Source of the DNA: Streptomyces sp. R44
GTDB taxonomy: Bacteria > Actinomycetota > Actinomycetes > Streptomycetales > Streptomycetaceae
NCBI RefSeq assembly: GCF_041053105.1
Contig: NZ_CP163444.1
Location: forward strand, 5,084,001 to 5,148,000
DNA: 64,000 nt
Direction of reading: 5' to 3'
Notes under the pieces: generated by a model
Seen by the model: the letters and a program-made list of their open reading frames with translations, nothing else
What the model was told of the DNA's origin: nothing
Database searches by the model: none
Translations under genes and position numbers: made by a program
In this document: piece after piece, positions 27,888-39,445 of the stretch
How the letters are laid out: each line of letters starts with the position of its first letter
How positions within the stretch are numbered: the stretch's first letter is position 1

Positions 27888-27992
27888 TTGCGTGCGAGCG
27901 CGCAACAAAAATCCGAAGGGCCGTGGACCCCTCTTCACCGATTCGACACGATTGCGTGCCCGAAAGCACGTAATTCCGTGCGCGCAAGCACG
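27888..27992. promoter_or_regulatory. three operator-like palindromes in the whiB/XRE divergent gap
   Basis: Site 1, 27888-27905: TTGCGTGC-GA-GCGCGCAA. Site 2, 27951-27974: ATTGCGTGC-N6-GCACGTAAT. Site 3, 27977-27992: CGTGC-N6-GCACG. Sites 2 and 3 share CGTGC-N6-GCACG. Site 3 abuts a plausible -10 (TAAGGT 27994-27999) for the plus-strand XRE gene, and site 1 lies between TTGTTG and TAAGTC of a possible minus-strand promoter for the WhiB-like gene. The layout suits autorepression by the XRE protein. Confidence 0.55.
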
Positions 27993-28036
27993 CTAAGGTA
28001 TGGGATCCGGAGGGTGGGGAGCGAGGAGCGGTACAC

Positions 28037-28489
28037 ATGAGCACTCAAGGGCTCGACGAATTCGCAGGCTGGGTCGAAGGCCTGATGAGACAGCGCGGCT
28101 ACGACATCGACAGCCCGCGCGGCGGCGGCAAGTCCCGGATCGCGGACGAGGCCGGTGTCCACCGCGCGGCCGTCACGCGCCTGCTGCAGCGGCAGAGCAT
28201 GCCCGACCTGGAGACCATGCGCCGGATCGCCCCGCTGCTCGGCGTCTCGGTCCGCGACATGCTCATCCGGTCCGGTCGCGTGACCCCCGAGGAACTCCCG
28301 ATGGCGGCGGACCTGCTGCCGCCGAGCGACTGGCAGCCCTCGATGGAGGACTTCGCCCGCTGGCTGGGCGTGCCCGACGAGCGGATGGGCGTCTTCGTCA
28401 AGGTCGTGAACCAGTTCCTGGAGCCCGACGTCGACACCGGCGCCGCCGCCGGCGAGGCCGCCGAGCCCCGCCGCACGGCCCGGGACTGA
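28037..28489 (+). CDS. XRE-family helix-turn-helix repressor
   Basis: 150 residues. The segment SRIADEAGVHRAAVTRLLQRQSM then DLETMRRIAPLLGVSVRDMLIRSG (about residues 32-80) is a Cro/C1-type HTH with the usual five-helix layout. The C-terminal half (WQPSMEDFARWLGVPDERMGVFVKVVNQFLEP) may mediate dimerisation. It is divergent from the WhiB-like gene across a gap with three palindromes, the classical arrangement of a phage repressor. I infer that it holds the island silent; targets are not proven. The gene is closed by a strong terminator before the rpsL promoter. Confidence 0.85.
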   Translation: MSTQGLDEFAGWVEGLMRQRGYDIDSPRGGGKSRIADEAGVHRAAVTRLLQRQSMPDLETMRRIAPLLGVSVRDMLIRSGRVTPEELPMAADLLPPSDWQPSMEDFARWLGVPDERMGVFVKVVNQFLEPDVDTGAAAGEAAEPRRTARD

Positions 28490-28495
28490 CCGGGC

Positions 28496-28537
28496 GCGCT
28501 CCCGCCCCCGGTCCGCTCCGGCCGGGGGCGGGAGCGC
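28496..28537 (+). terminator. terminator after the XRE gene
   Basis: GCGCTCCCGCCCCCGG / CCGGGGGCGGGAGCGC hairpin, just before the rpsL promoter. It insulates the str operon from the island. Confidence 0.85.
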
Positions 28538-28550
28538 GTGGGCATTTGTT

Positions 28551-28579
28551 TTGACCGGAGTCCATGCGATAGGTACGCT
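28551..28579 (+). promoter_or_regulatory. rpsL (str operon) promoter
   Basis: TTGACC at 28551-28556, 17-bp spacer, TACGCT at 28574-28579. A start near 28586 would give a leader of about 187 nt carrying the hairpin at 28705-28722. Confidence 0.75.
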
Positions 28580-28697
28580 CATGCCTTGTGCCTGGGGTGT
28601 GCCTGGGCTCCCGTGCGTGTCCTCAACCGCACGGCGAGTCATATATCGGCCACCGTGATCCGCGCCTTTTCCGCCCCGTGCGGAGGTCCGCGAGATT

Positions 28698-28722
28698 CGA
28701 CACACCCGACCGCGTGGGTCGG
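28698..28722 (+). promoter_or_regulatory. leader hairpin of rpsL, shared with rpsJ leader
   Basis: CGACAC-a-CCCGACC-GCGT-GGGTCGG forms a 7-bp stem with a GCGT loop 50 nt before rpsL. The same 25 nt with one change occurs in the rpsJ leader at 37357-37381, so it is probably an RNA element regulating both ribosomal operons. Confidence 0.6.
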
Positions 28723-28772
28723 CGAATGTTCCAGGTTAGTTTTACCGACGGCACACAGAAACCGGAGAAGTA

Positions 28773-29144
28773 GTGCCTACGATCCAGCAGCTGGTCCGTA
28801 AGGGCCGGCAGGACAAGGTCGAGAAGAACAAGACGCCCGCACTCGAGGGTTCCCCTCAGCGTCGCGGCGTCTGCACGCGTGTGTTCACGACCACCCCGAA
28901 GAAGCCGAACTCGGCCCTCCGTAAGGTCGCGCGTGTGCGTCTGACCTCGGGCATCGAGGTCACGGCCTACATCCCGGGTGAGGGTCACAACCTGCAGGAG
29001 CACTCCATCGTGCTCGTGCGCGGTGGCCGTGTGAAGGACCTGCCGGGTGTTCGCTACAAGATCATCCGCGGTTCCCTCGACACGCAGGGCGTCAAGAACC
29101 GTAAGCAGGCTCGCAGCCGCTACGGCGCCAAGAAGGAGAAGTAA
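28773..29144 (+). CDS. rpsL: 30S ribosomal protein S12
   Basis: 123 residues from GTG 28773. S12 sits at the decoding centre of the small subunit and controls accuracy. The sequence contains [13 protein letters not shown] with Lys43 and [12 protein letters not shown] with Lys88, the residues changed in streptomycin-resistant mutants, so this is the wild-type, streptomycin-sensitive form. It is the first gene of the str operon, followed 2 bp later by rpsG. Confidence 0.98.
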   Translation: MPTIQQLVRKGRQDKVEKNKTPALEGSPQRRGVCTRVFTTTPKKPNSALRKVARVRLTSGIEVTAYIPGEGHNLQEHSIVLVRGGRVKDLPGVRYKIIRGSLDTQGVKNRKQARSRYGAKKEK

Positions 29145-29146
29145 GA

Positions 29147-29617
29147 ATGCCTCGTAAGGGCCCCGCCCCGAAGCGCCCGGTCATCATCGACCCGGTCTAC
29201 AGCTCTCCTCTTGTCACCTCGCTGATCAACAAGATCCTGCTGGACGGCAAGCGTTCCACCGCCGAGCGCATCGTGTACGGCGCCATGGAGGGTCTTCGTG
29301 AGAAGACCGGCCAGGACCCGGTCATCACGCTGAAGCGCGCTCTCGAGAACGTCAAGCCGGCCCTCGAGGTCAAGTCCCGCCGTGTCGGTGGCGCCACCTA
29401 CCAGGTGCCGATCGAGGTCAAGCCGGGCCGCGCGTCCACGCTGGCCCTCCGCTGGCTCGTCGGTTACTCCCGCGCCCGTCGCGAGAAGACCATGACCGAG
29501 CGCCTCATGAACGAGCTCCTGGACGCCTCCAACGGTCTCGGCGCTGCGGTCAAGAAGCGTGAGGACACGCACAAGATGGCCGAGTCCAACAAGGCCTTCG
29601 CGCACTACCGCTGGTAG
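29147..29617 (+). CDS. rpsG: 30S ribosomal protein S7
   Basis: 156 residues. S7 nucleates assembly of the 30S head and lies at the tRNA exit site. The sequence begins [18 protein letters not shown] and has the conserved [16 protein letters not shown] near residues 76-91 and the C-terminal [21 protein letters not shown]. It follows rpsL by 2 bp and precedes fusA by 39 bp within the str operon. Confidence 0.98.
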   Translation: MPRKGPAPKRPVIIDPVYSSPLVTSLINKILLDGKRSTAERIVYGAMEGLREKTGQDPVITLKRALENVKPALEVKSRRVGGATYQVPIEVKPGRASTLALRWLVGYSRARREKTMTERLMNELLDASNGLGAAVKKREDTHKMAESNKAFAHYRW

Positions 29618-29656
29618 TCGCAACCCACATCGAGACCGAGAGAAGACTGAGCCGAT

Positions 29657-31786
<2,130 letters not shown>

Positions 31787-31939
31787 CTCTCCCGAGTTCA
31801 CGCTTTAGGCTTGACACCAGTCGCCGGGGCTCAGCCCCCCGAAACCCGAGGGATCGGGCCCCGGTTTACTGGCATCCCAGCAAAGATCACCTGGCGCCGA
31901 TGAAGCAAGGCGTACAGAACCACTCCACAGGAGGAACCA

Positions 31940-33133
<1,194 letters not shown>

Positions 33134-33179
33134 TCTTGAACTGACCTGGTAGCTCCTACGAGCTGCTGAGCAGTGAGGG

Positions 33180-33209
33180 AAGGCCCCGCACCGAAAGGTG
33201 CGGGGCCTT
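33180..33209 (+). terminator. terminator after tuf
   Basis: AAGGCCCCGCACC-gaaa-GGTGCGGGGCCTT, a 13-bp perfect stem with a GAAA tetraloop, ending the str operon and facing the convergent PIG-L gene. Confidence 0.9.
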
Positions 33210-33228
33210 CTCGCGTTCCCGGGCGGCG

Positions 33229-35199
33229 CTACGGCCGCCAGCTCCACGGGTGGCCGTCCGCACCCAGGCCCACCACGGTCACCCCGCGCGCGCCCAGGTG
33301 GAGCGCGGCCGGCCCCTTCCCGGTACGGGTACGGAGCCGGCCGCCGGCCCTGAACACCGTCCGGCCCTTCCCGTCCGTGCCGAGGAGCACGGTCCCGTGC
33401 GCCGGGGACCGCGCGGCGACCACGTCCCCGTACCCGTCGAGGCCGGCGTCTCCCGCCGGGCCGGTCAGCCGCGCGGCCGCGGGCGCCCGGAACCAGAGCT
33501 CGCCGGCCGCGCTCGCCACCGCGGACCCGGAGAGCGGCAGCCGCGCGGACCGCGGCACCCCGTCCAGCCAGTGCCGTACGGACTCCCGCCCCGCCGCGTA
33601 CACATGCACCCGGCCGGCCGGGTCCGTCGACACCGCCAGGCCGTCCTGGACCTCCGCGTCGCCGGGGAGCGGCCGCCACGGGGACCAGGAGCCGTCACCC
33701 GCACGCACGCGCGTGGAGACGCCCTTGTCCGCGTTCCGTACGAAGAGGTGGACCCGGCCGTCGGGGGCCGTCACCGCCACCGGGGCGCCGATCCGGCGGC
33801 CCAGGTCGTCCGAGCGCTCCGGATTCCCCAGGCCCCGCCAGGCCAGGAAGCCGCCGCCGGGGGAGCGCTGCTCCAGGAGCACCACCTCGCGCCGGTTGGC
33901 CCCGCCGTGCCCGTCGAGCGCGGCGAACCGCACGCCGAGCAGCAGCACCCGGCCGTCGGGGAGGACCGCCGAGCCGAGCGCCGGCGCGAGCGGGCCGCCG
34001 CCCAGGTCCACCGGCTCGCCCCAGACGCCGGGCGCCGACTCCCGCCAGCGGACCGCGCGCAGCCCGAGCACCCCGTACGCGGCGAGCCGGCCGTCCGGCT
34101 CCTCGGCGAGCGCCGGGGCGGCGCCGGGCCAGCGGTGGTGGGTGGAGCGGACCCAGCCCTTGCGGTTGGTCAGCGGCCGGTCGCCGCCGACGCCGTAGTC
34201 GCCGCAGCCCGAGGGGTTCCCGCACTGCCAGGAGGGGGCCCCGCCGTACGGGACGAGCCGGGCCGCCTTCTCCGCGAGCACCGCCGGGGGGAGGTTCTTG
34301 GGCCAGTGCCGGTTGTAGTAGCCGCGGAAGGCGGTGGTCGTGAAGGCCGGTATGGGTTCGCCGTCCCGTACGGCGTCGGTGACCCAGCGGCACAGCGCGG
34401 CCCAGGTGAAGGAGGCGACCGCCGTGTGGTCCCCGTGGTCCGAGTAGCCCGGCTGCTCGGAGTCCCGCTGCCGGGTGGCCTCCGGGCTCCGCTGGATGTC
34501 GGGGTCCGGGTCCAGGGTGTGCACGACCGTGGGCCGGTAGCGGCGGAGCAGCCCCACGAGGACGTCGACCAGCCGGTCGTAGTCGTAGGTGTCGGCGCGG
34601 GTGACGGGGGAGCCGGCCGACAGATGGGTGCGCAGCTCCAGGGCCCGGTCCTGCCAGAGCGCGGGCACGGCCATGTAGCGGCGGGCGGTGTGCATCGGCA
34701 GGTTGAGGAAGACGAGTTCGATCCTGCGGGTGCCGTGCGCGAGGGTGTCGATCTCGGCCCGCCGGCCGCCGGGGAGCGTCAGGACCTCCCGCCGCCACGG
34801 CGTGAAGGCCGGGAGGCCGAGCGCCACCGCGTACGACTGGCGCAGGCCCTGGTGGCGGGCGGAGGAGTAGGCCGCCCGGTCCGGGGGAGTCTCGGGCATC
34901 CCCGCGATCCGGTTCCGGCCGGTGTGCTCGCCCGCCGTCACATACACGGAGACGAGCGGGACGCCCGCGTCGAGCAGCCGCTGGGTGTCCGGGTTCATGA
35001 AGTACAGGTCGTCGTCCGGATGCGCCGAGAACTGCAGGAGCAGCGCCCGCCGGGCCCGCGCCGGGTCGATCGGCTTGCCCGGCGCCGGATCGGCGGTCGG
35101 CGCTGTCCGGCGCGGCTCCGGTACGGAACACCCGGCGGCGGCCGCGGTGACCGCGAGGGCGGCGGCGAGGACCGTCCGCCGACGGGGTGGAGTGTGCAC
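33229..35199 (-). CDS. secreted PIG-L family deacetylase lipoprotein
   Basis: 656 residues from GTG 35199. The N-terminus has twin-arginine-like [12 protein letters not shown] and a lipobox AAAAGC, so a lipoprotein exported through Tat is likely. Residues about 50-330 form a GlcNAc-PI/MshB-type de-N-acetylase domain: [13 protein letters not shown] (usual form AHPDDE) supplies metal ligands and HGDHTAV a further histidine. The C-terminal 310 residues are repeated blades with [16 protein letters not shown] and [11 protein letters not shown], like a PLL/beta-propeller lectin domain. It probably deacetylates an amino sugar at the surface. It sits between the tuf and rpsJ blocks on the opposite strand. 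Confidence 0.85.
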   Translation of the reverse strand: MHTPPRRRTVLAAALAVTAAAAGCSVPEPRRTAPTADPAPGKPIDPARARRALLLQFSAHPDDDLYFMNPDTQRLLDAGVPLVSVYVTAGEHTGRNRIAGMPETPPDRAAYSSARHQGLRQSYAVALGLPAFTPWRREVLTLPGGRRAEIDTLAHGTRRIELVFLNLPMHTARRYMAVPALWQDRALELRTHLSAGSPVTRADTYDYDRLVDVLVGLLRRYRPTVVHTLDPDPDIQRSPEATRQRDSEQPGYSDHGDHTAVASFTWAALCRWVTDAVRDGEPIPAFTTTAFRGYYNRHWPKNLPPAVLAEKAARLVPYGGAPSWQCGNPSGCGDYGVGGDRPLTNRKGWVRSTHHRWPGAAPALAEEPDGRLAAYGVLGLRAVRWRESAPGVWGEPVDLGGGPLAPALGSAVLPDGRVLLLGVRFAALDGHGGANRREVVLLEQRSPGGGFLAWRGLGNPERSDDLGRRIGAPVAVTAPDGRVHLFVRNADKGVSTRVRAGDGSWSPWRPLPGDAEVQDGLAVSTDPAGRVHVYAAGRESVRHWLDGVPRSARLPLSGSAVASAAGELWFRAPAAARLTGPAGDAGLDGYGDVVAARSPAHGTVLLGTDGKGRTVFRAGGRLRTRTGKGPAALHLGARGVTVVGLGADGHPWSWRP

Positions 35200-35318
35200 G
35201 ACAGGGCCTTTCGCTCAATCGGTCCACTGGAAGACGGATTTGCGAGTGAGCCGGTTGTGCGCCGGGCGGGGCCGCCGGGAAGATCGCCGGAAAAGATCTC
35301 CGAAATCGTGCGGCCGGA

Positions 35319-35346
35319 TGTCGAGAGGCCGATCCTGGTTCCGACC
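35319..35346 (+). promoter_or_regulatory. candidate ECF42-type promoter
   Basis: TGTCGA at 35319-35324, 17-bp spacer, CGACC at 35342-35346, 52 bp before the DGPF gene. I recall TGTCGA and CGA-containing boxes as the motif of ECF42 sigma factors on their DGPF targets; the match is by memory and unverified. Confidence 0.5.
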
Positions 35347-35397
35347 GAAGGGTGACAGCGCGCCACCGGGGCGGGCGGGACGGGGAGGACACCCGAG

Positions 35398-35760
35398 ATG
35401 AAGTACGTCGCGATGATCTACGGCAACCAGGCCAAGTGGGACTCCTTCCCGGCCGAGGCCTGGCCCGAGGCGATCGCCCGGCAGGAGGCCTTCAACCGCA
35501 GGTACCGGGAGAGCGGCGAGCTGATCGGCGCGTACGGCCTCGCCGACGCGGCCGCCGCCCAGCTCGTCCGGCGCGAGGGCGGGGTCCCCGCGGTCACCGA
35601 CGGCCCGTACCTGGAGACCAAGGAGTACCTGGCCAGCTTCTACCTGCTCGACTGCGACAGCCTGGAGCGCGCCCAGGAGATCGCCGCGGACATGCCCTTC
35701 GCGGACGTCGACCCCGTCGAGCTCTGGCCGGTCCTGCACGAGTCCGCGGCGGACGTGTGA
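35398..35760 (+). CDS. DGPF/YCII-domain protein
   Basis: 120 residues: a small ferredoxin-like YCII domain with YVAMIYGNQAKW at the start and the DGPF-type motif as TDGPYLETKEYL near residues 67-78, then ASFYLLDCDSLERA. The family is linked almost invariably to ECF42 sigma factors; its biochemical role is unknown. The stop overlaps the start of the sigma gene (GTGA), indicating tight coupling. ATG 35398 lies behind GGGGAGGAC. Confidence 0.9.
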   Translation: MKYVAMIYGNQAKWDSFPAEAWPEAIARQEAFNRRYRESGELIGAYGLADAAAAQLVRREGGVPAVTDGPYLETKEYLASFYLLDCDSLERAQEIAADMPFADVDPVELWPVLHESAADV

Positions 35761-36998
35761 GCGGCACGCACGACATCGAGGACCTGCTGCGCGCCTGCGC
35801 GCCGCAGGTCCTCGGCACGCTCGTCCGCCGGTTCGGCGACTTCGACCTCTGCGAGGACGCCGTCCAGGAGGCCCTGATCGCCGCCGCGCGACAGTGGCCG
35901 CAGGAGGGGGTCCCCGAGCACGCGCGCGCGTGGCTGCTGACCGTCGCCCACCGCAAGTACGTCGACCAGGTGCGCAGCGAGGCCGCGCGCCGGCGCCGTG
36001 AGGACGCCGTCGCGCTCGCCACCCCGGACTCCGCGCTCCTCGCGCACGCCGCCGACGACACTCCGGCCGGCGACCGGGACGACTCCCTGTCGCTGCTCTT
36101 CCTCTGCTGTCACCCGGACCTGTCGCCGCCCAGCCGGATCGCGCTCACCCTGCGCGCCGTCGGCGGCCTCACCACCGCGCAGATCGCCGCCGCCTTCCTC
36201 GTGCCCGAGCCGACCATGGCGCAGCGGATCAGCCGGGCCAAGCAGGCGATCAAGGACGGCGGCCTGTCCCTCGTACCGCCCGAGGGCGAGGACCGCACCG
36301 CCCGCCTCGCCGAGGTGCGGCACGTGCTGTACCTGGTCTTCAACGAGGGCTACACGGCCAGCGGCGGCGACGAGCTCACCGCGCCCGAGCTCTCCACCGA
36401 GGCGATCCGGCTCGCCCGGATGCTGCACCGGCTCGTCCCCGAGGACACCGAGACGGCGGGCCTGCTCGCGCTGATGCTGCTCACCGACGCCCGCCGCACG
36501 GCCCGCACGGGCCCGCACGGGGAACTCGTACCGCTCGCGGAGCAGGACCGGGGGAGCTGGGACGGCGCTCTGATCGCCGAGGGCGTGGAGCTGATCAGCC
36601 GCACCCTGCCGCAGGGCCGGGTCGGCCCGTACCAACTCCAGGCGGCGATCGCGGCGGTGCACGACGAGGCCGCCTCCGCCGAGGCCACGGACTGGCCGCA
36701 GATCCTCGCCCTGTACGAGCTCCTGGAGCGGACCGGGCCGAATCCGATGGTCACCCTCAACCGCGCGGTCGCCGTCGCCATGGTGCACGGCCCGCGGGCC
36801 GGCCTCGATCTGCTGGACGGCCTGGCGGAGGACCGGCGGCTCGCCAGGAACCACCGCCTCCTCGCGACCCGCGCGCACCTGCTCGAACTCCTCGGCGACG
36901 GGGAGGGGGCGGCCGCGGCCTACCGCGAGGCGGCCCGCCACACCACCAGCGCGCCCGAGCGGCGGCATCTGACGGAGCGGGCCCGGCGCCTGGGCTGA
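35757..36998 (+). CDS. ECF RNA polymerase sigma factor with long C-terminal domain (ECF42-like)
   Basis: 413 residues from GTG 35757. Region 2 (about 5-80) has FGDFDLCEDAVQEALIAAARQWPQ and ARAWLLTVAHRKYVDQVR; region 4 (about 110-165) has RIALTLRAVGGLTTAQIAAAFLV and MAQRISRAKQAI. The C-terminal 240 residues are helical TPR-like repeats (MLHRLVPEDTETAGLLALMLLTDARR; NPMVTLNRAVAVAMVHGPRAGLDLLDGL), which ECF42 proteins require for activity in place of an anti-sigma factor. It directs polymerase to a few targets, usually including its DGPF partner. Confidence 0.9.
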   Translation: MSGTHDIEDLLRACAPQVLGTLVRRFGDFDLCEDAVQEALIAAARQWPQEGVPEHARAWLLTVAHRKYVDQVRSEAARRRREDAVALATPDSALLAHAADDTPAGDRDDSLSLLFLCCHPDLSPPSRIALTLRAVGGLTTAQIAAAFLVPEPTMAQRISRAKQAIKDGGLSLVPPEGEDRTARLAEVRHVLYLVFNEGYTASGGDELTAPELSTEAIRLARMLHRLVPEDTETAGLLALMLLTDARRTARTGPHGELVPLAEQDRGSWDGALIAEGVELISRTLPQGRVGPYQLQAAIAAVHDEAASAEATDWPQILALYELLERTGPNPMVTLNRAVAVAMVHGPRAGLDLLDGLAEDRRLARNHRLLATRAHLLELLGDGEGAAAAYREAARHTTSAPERRHLTERARRLG

Positions 36999-37457
36999 CC
37001 GTCCGGAGGACGGGGGAGAGGGCGCGCGCGGCGGGCGCATGCGCCCGCGCGCATGGGTCTACGTGACGTGGGGTACAGTCTTCGCCCCCGATTGGCGGCC
37101 GGAAGGCCCCGTATGGCAGACTGTCCAAGTTGCTCGGTTGAGTGCCGATGCTGCGCGCCTCCCGTCGGGAGGACCGGAAGCGAGTCCCACAGTACTCGTC
37201 GCTCCTTCTCAGGAGCGGACGTACGGGAATCTTCTGGGAAGCGTCAGCGGGGTGCCGGCCAGGCGCCCGGTGGGTGTTCTGCCCCCGGCCTGCGGTCATG
37301 GCGACCGCGTCCCCTTGGTTGGGAGATCCCTATGGGATTTCTGCGTAGAGGGAGCGCGACACGCCCGACCGCGTGGGTCGGAGGAGGACGGAACTTCTCA
37401 GGAAGTGCAGCCGACCGGGTTCCAGAGCGTTTACGAGACAAAGGACTACTAGTAGCC
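36999..37457 (+). promoter_or_regulatory. S10 operon leader with shared hairpin
   Basis: The 459-bp gap before rpsJ holds no supportable gene. A weak -10 (TACAGT, 37074-37079) gives a leader of about 370 nt. Near its end CGACACG-CCCGACC-GCGT-GGGTCGG at 37357-37381 repeats the rpsL leader hairpin with one change. Other dyads include CCTCCCGTCGGGAGG (37159-37173). S10-operon leaders are autogenously controlled by L4 in other bacteria; here only the hairpin is seen. Confidence 0.55.
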
Positions 37458-37766
37458 ATGGCGGGACAGAAGATCCGCATCCGGCTCAAGGCCTACGACC
37501 ACGAGGTCATCGACTCCTCGGCGAAGAAGATCGTCGAGACGGTGACCCGCACTGGTGCGTCGGTCGCGGGCCCGGTGCCGCTGCCCACTGAGAAGAACGT
37601 GTACTGCGTCATCAAGTCGCCGCACAAGTACAAGGACTCGCGCGAGCACTTCGAGATGCGCACGCACAAGCGCCTCATCGACATCCTCGACCCCACGCCG
37701 AAGACGGTTGACTCGCTCATGCGCCTCGACCTGCCGGCTGGCGTCGACATCGAGATCAAGCTCTGA
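37458..37766 (+). CDS. rpsJ: 30S ribosomal protein S10
   Basis: 102 residues starting [20 protein letters not shown]10 is part of the 30S head and, with NusB, part of antitermination complexes. It has the conserved [26 protein letters not shown] region near residues 45-70. ATG 37458 was chosen because it gives the family N-terminus; a longer frame upstream runs through the leader. First gene of a continuous S10-spc gene run. Confidence 0.98.
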   Translation: MAGQKIRIRLKAYDHEVIDSSAKKIVETVTRTGASVAGPVPLPTEKNVYCVIKSPHKYKDSREHFEMRTHKRLIDILDPTPKTVDSLMRLDLPAGVDIEIKL

Positions 37767-37779
37767 GGTGACGCGCGAG

Positions 37780-38424
37780 ATGGCTAAGAACATCAAGGGC
37801 ATCCTGGGCGAGAAGCTCGGCATGACGCAGGTCTGGGACGAGAACAACCGGGTCGTCCCGGTGACCGTCGTCAAGGCCGGCCCGAATGTCGTGACCCAGG
37901 TCCGTACGAACGACGTCGACGGCTACGAGTCGGTCCAGATCGCCTTCGGCGAGATCGACCCGCGCAAGGTGAACAAGCCCCTCAAGGGCCACTTCGCCAA
38001 GGCCGACGTCACCCCGCGCCGCCACCTGGTGGAGCTCCGCACCGCTGACGCCTCCGAGTACACGCTCGGCCAGGAGATCACCGCCGAGGTCTTCGAGGCC
38101 GGCGTGAAGGTCGACGTCACCGGCAAGAGCAAGGGCAAGGGCTTCGCCGGTGCGATGAAGCGCCACAACTTCCGTGGTGGCAAGGCCTCGCACGGTGCCC
38201 ACCGCGTGCACCGCAAGCCGGGTTCGATCGGTGGCTGCGCCACCCCGGGCCGCGTCTTCAAGGGCATGCGCATGGCCGGTCGCATGGGCAACGAGCGTGT
38301 GACCACCCAGAACCTGACCGTCCACGCCGTTGACGCCGAGAAGGGTCTGCTGCTCATCAAGGGCGCCGTCCCCGGCCCCAACGGTGGCCTCGTCCTGGTC
38401 CGCACCGCGGCCAAGGGGGTTTGA
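37780..38424 (+). CDS. rplC: 50S ribosomal protein L3
   Basis: 214 residues starting [20 protein letters not shown]3 organises the 3' end of 23S rRNA near the peptidyl transferase centre; its extension is recognisable in [36 protein letters not shown] sequence at about 127-158. ATG 37780 is 13 bp after rpsJ; an in-frame GTG at 37768 is possible but gives a non-family N-terminus. Confidence 0.97.
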   Translation: MAKNIKGILGEKLGMTQVWDENNRVVPVTVVKAGPNVVTQVRTNDVDGYESVQIAFGEIDPRKVNKPLKGHFAKADVTPRRHLVELRTADASEYTLGQEITAEVFEAGVKVDVTGKSKGKGFAGAMKRHNFRGGKASHGAHRVHRKPGSIGGCATPGRVFKGMRMAGRMGNERVTTQNLTVHAVDAEKGLLLIKGAVPGPNGGLVLVRTAAKGV

Positions 38425-38431
38425 GGAACCG

Positions 38432-39082
38432 ATGAGCACCATTGACATCCTTTCGCCGTCTGGCGACAAGGCCGGGACCGTCGAGCTCCCCGCGGAGATC
38501 TTCGGCGCCAAGGTCAGCGTCCCGCTGATCCACCAGGTCGTCGTCGCGCAGCTGGCCGCGGCCCGTCAGGGCACGCACAAGACCAAGACCCGTGGCGAAG
38601 TCCGTGGTGGTGGCAAGAAGCCTTACCGCCAGAAGGGCACCGGCCGCGCCCGTCAGGGTTCGACCCGCGCCCCGCAGTTCGCCGGTGGTGGCGTCGTCCA
38701 CGGCCCGCAGCCGCGTGACTACTCCCAGCGGACCCCGAAGAAGATGAAGGCCGCCGCCCTCCGCGGTGCCCTGTCGGACCGGGCGAACCACTCCCGCATC
38801 CACGTCGTCACCGGCGTGGTCGAGGGTGGCATCTCCACCAAGGCCGCCAAGACGCTGTTCGGCAAGATCTCGGAGCGCAAGAACCTGCTCCTGGTCGTCG
38901 AGCGCTCCGACGAGGCCGCGTGGCTGTCCGCTCGTAACCTGCCCCAGGTGCACATCCTGGAGCCGGGCCAGCTCAACACGTACGACGTGATCGTCTCTGA
39001 CGACGTGGTCTTCACCCAGGCCGCCCTCGAGTCCTTCGTGTCTGGCCCCCAGACCGCTGAGACCGAAGGGAGCGACGCCTGA
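38432..39082 (+). CDS. rplD: 50S ribosomal protein L4
   Basis: 216 residues starting [16 protein letters not shown]4 lines the peptide exit tunnel and in other bacteria represses the S10 operon. The tunnel loop [20 protein letters not shown] near residues 61-80 is present. It is 7 bp after rplC and overlaps rplW by 1 bp (TGATG). Confidence 0.97.
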   Translation: MSTIDILSPSGDKAGTVELPAEIFGAKVSVPLIHQVVVAQLAAARQGTHKTKTRGEVRGGGKKPYRQKGTGRARQGSTRAPQFAGGGVVHGPQPRDYSQRTPKKMKAAALRGALSDRANHSRIHVVTGVVEGGISTKAAKTLFGKISERKNLLLVVERSDEAAWLSARNLPQVHILEPGQLNTYDVIVSDDVVFTQAALESFVSGPQTAETEGSDA

Positions 39083-39405
39083 TGACTGAGGCCGTCGTCA
39101 CCAGCAAGACCTTCTCGGACCCGCGCGACATTCTCGTCAAGCCGGTTGTCTCGGAGAAGAGCTACGCACTGCTGGACGAGAACAAGTACACGTTCATCGT
39201 CGCGCCTGGCTCCAACAAGACCCAGATCAAGCAGGCCGTCGAGGCGGTCTTCTCGGTCAAGGTCACCGGGGTCAACACGATCAACCGCCAGGGCAAGCGC
39301 AAGCGGACCAAGGCCGGTTTCGGCAAGCGCAAGGACACCAAGCGCGCCATCGTGACCCTTGCCGAGGGCAACCGTATCGACATCTTCGGCGGTCCGACCG
39401 CCTAA
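39082..39405 (+). CDS. rplW: 50S ribosomal protein L23
   Basis: 107 residues. L23 sits at the tunnel exit and is the docking site for trigger factor and SRP. The conserved [18 protein letters not shown] segment and [16 protein letters not shown] are present. Its start overlaps the rplD stop by 1 bp. Confidence 0.97.
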   Translation: MTEAVVTSKTFSDPRDILVKPVVSEKSYALLDENKYTFIVAPGSNKTQIKQAVEAVFSVKVTGVNTINRQGKRKRTKAGFGKRKDTKRAIVTLAEGNRIDIFGGPTA

Positions 39406-39445
39406 CGGCGGTCTGGATCGTCCGGAATCGGACGAGGACTGAGAA

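Larger units (their letters stand above)
10276..28489. mobile_element. phage tail plus lysis island between rpoC and rpsL
   Basis: An 18.2-kb block of accessory genes interrupts the conserved rpoC-rpsL neighbourhood. It contains a complete siphovirus tail assembly set (tail terminator-like, tube, G/GT chaperones, tape measures, Dit, fibres, Tal-like hub), an amidase endolysin with two holin-like proteins, and a regulator cassette. No portal, capsid, terminase, integrase, replication gene or obvious attachment repeat is present. The tail ORFs are intact and high-GC like the host. I infer a domesticated, DNA-free tail particle (tailocin-like); a prophage remnant remains possible. Boundaries are the outermost island genes, not mapped ends. 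Confidence 0.75.

Noticed and set aside
10276..28489. Attachment sites (direct repeats) flanking the tail island
   Set aside because: I compared the ends after rpoC and before rpsL by eye and found no shared repeat beyond general GC-rich hairpins; with no integrase there is no support.
10276..28489. Contractile injection system (eCIS or R-type tailocin)
   Set aside because: No sheath, baseplate wedge, spike or AAA ATPase gene is seen. The Dit, tape measure, G/GT and hub-like set is siphovirus-like.
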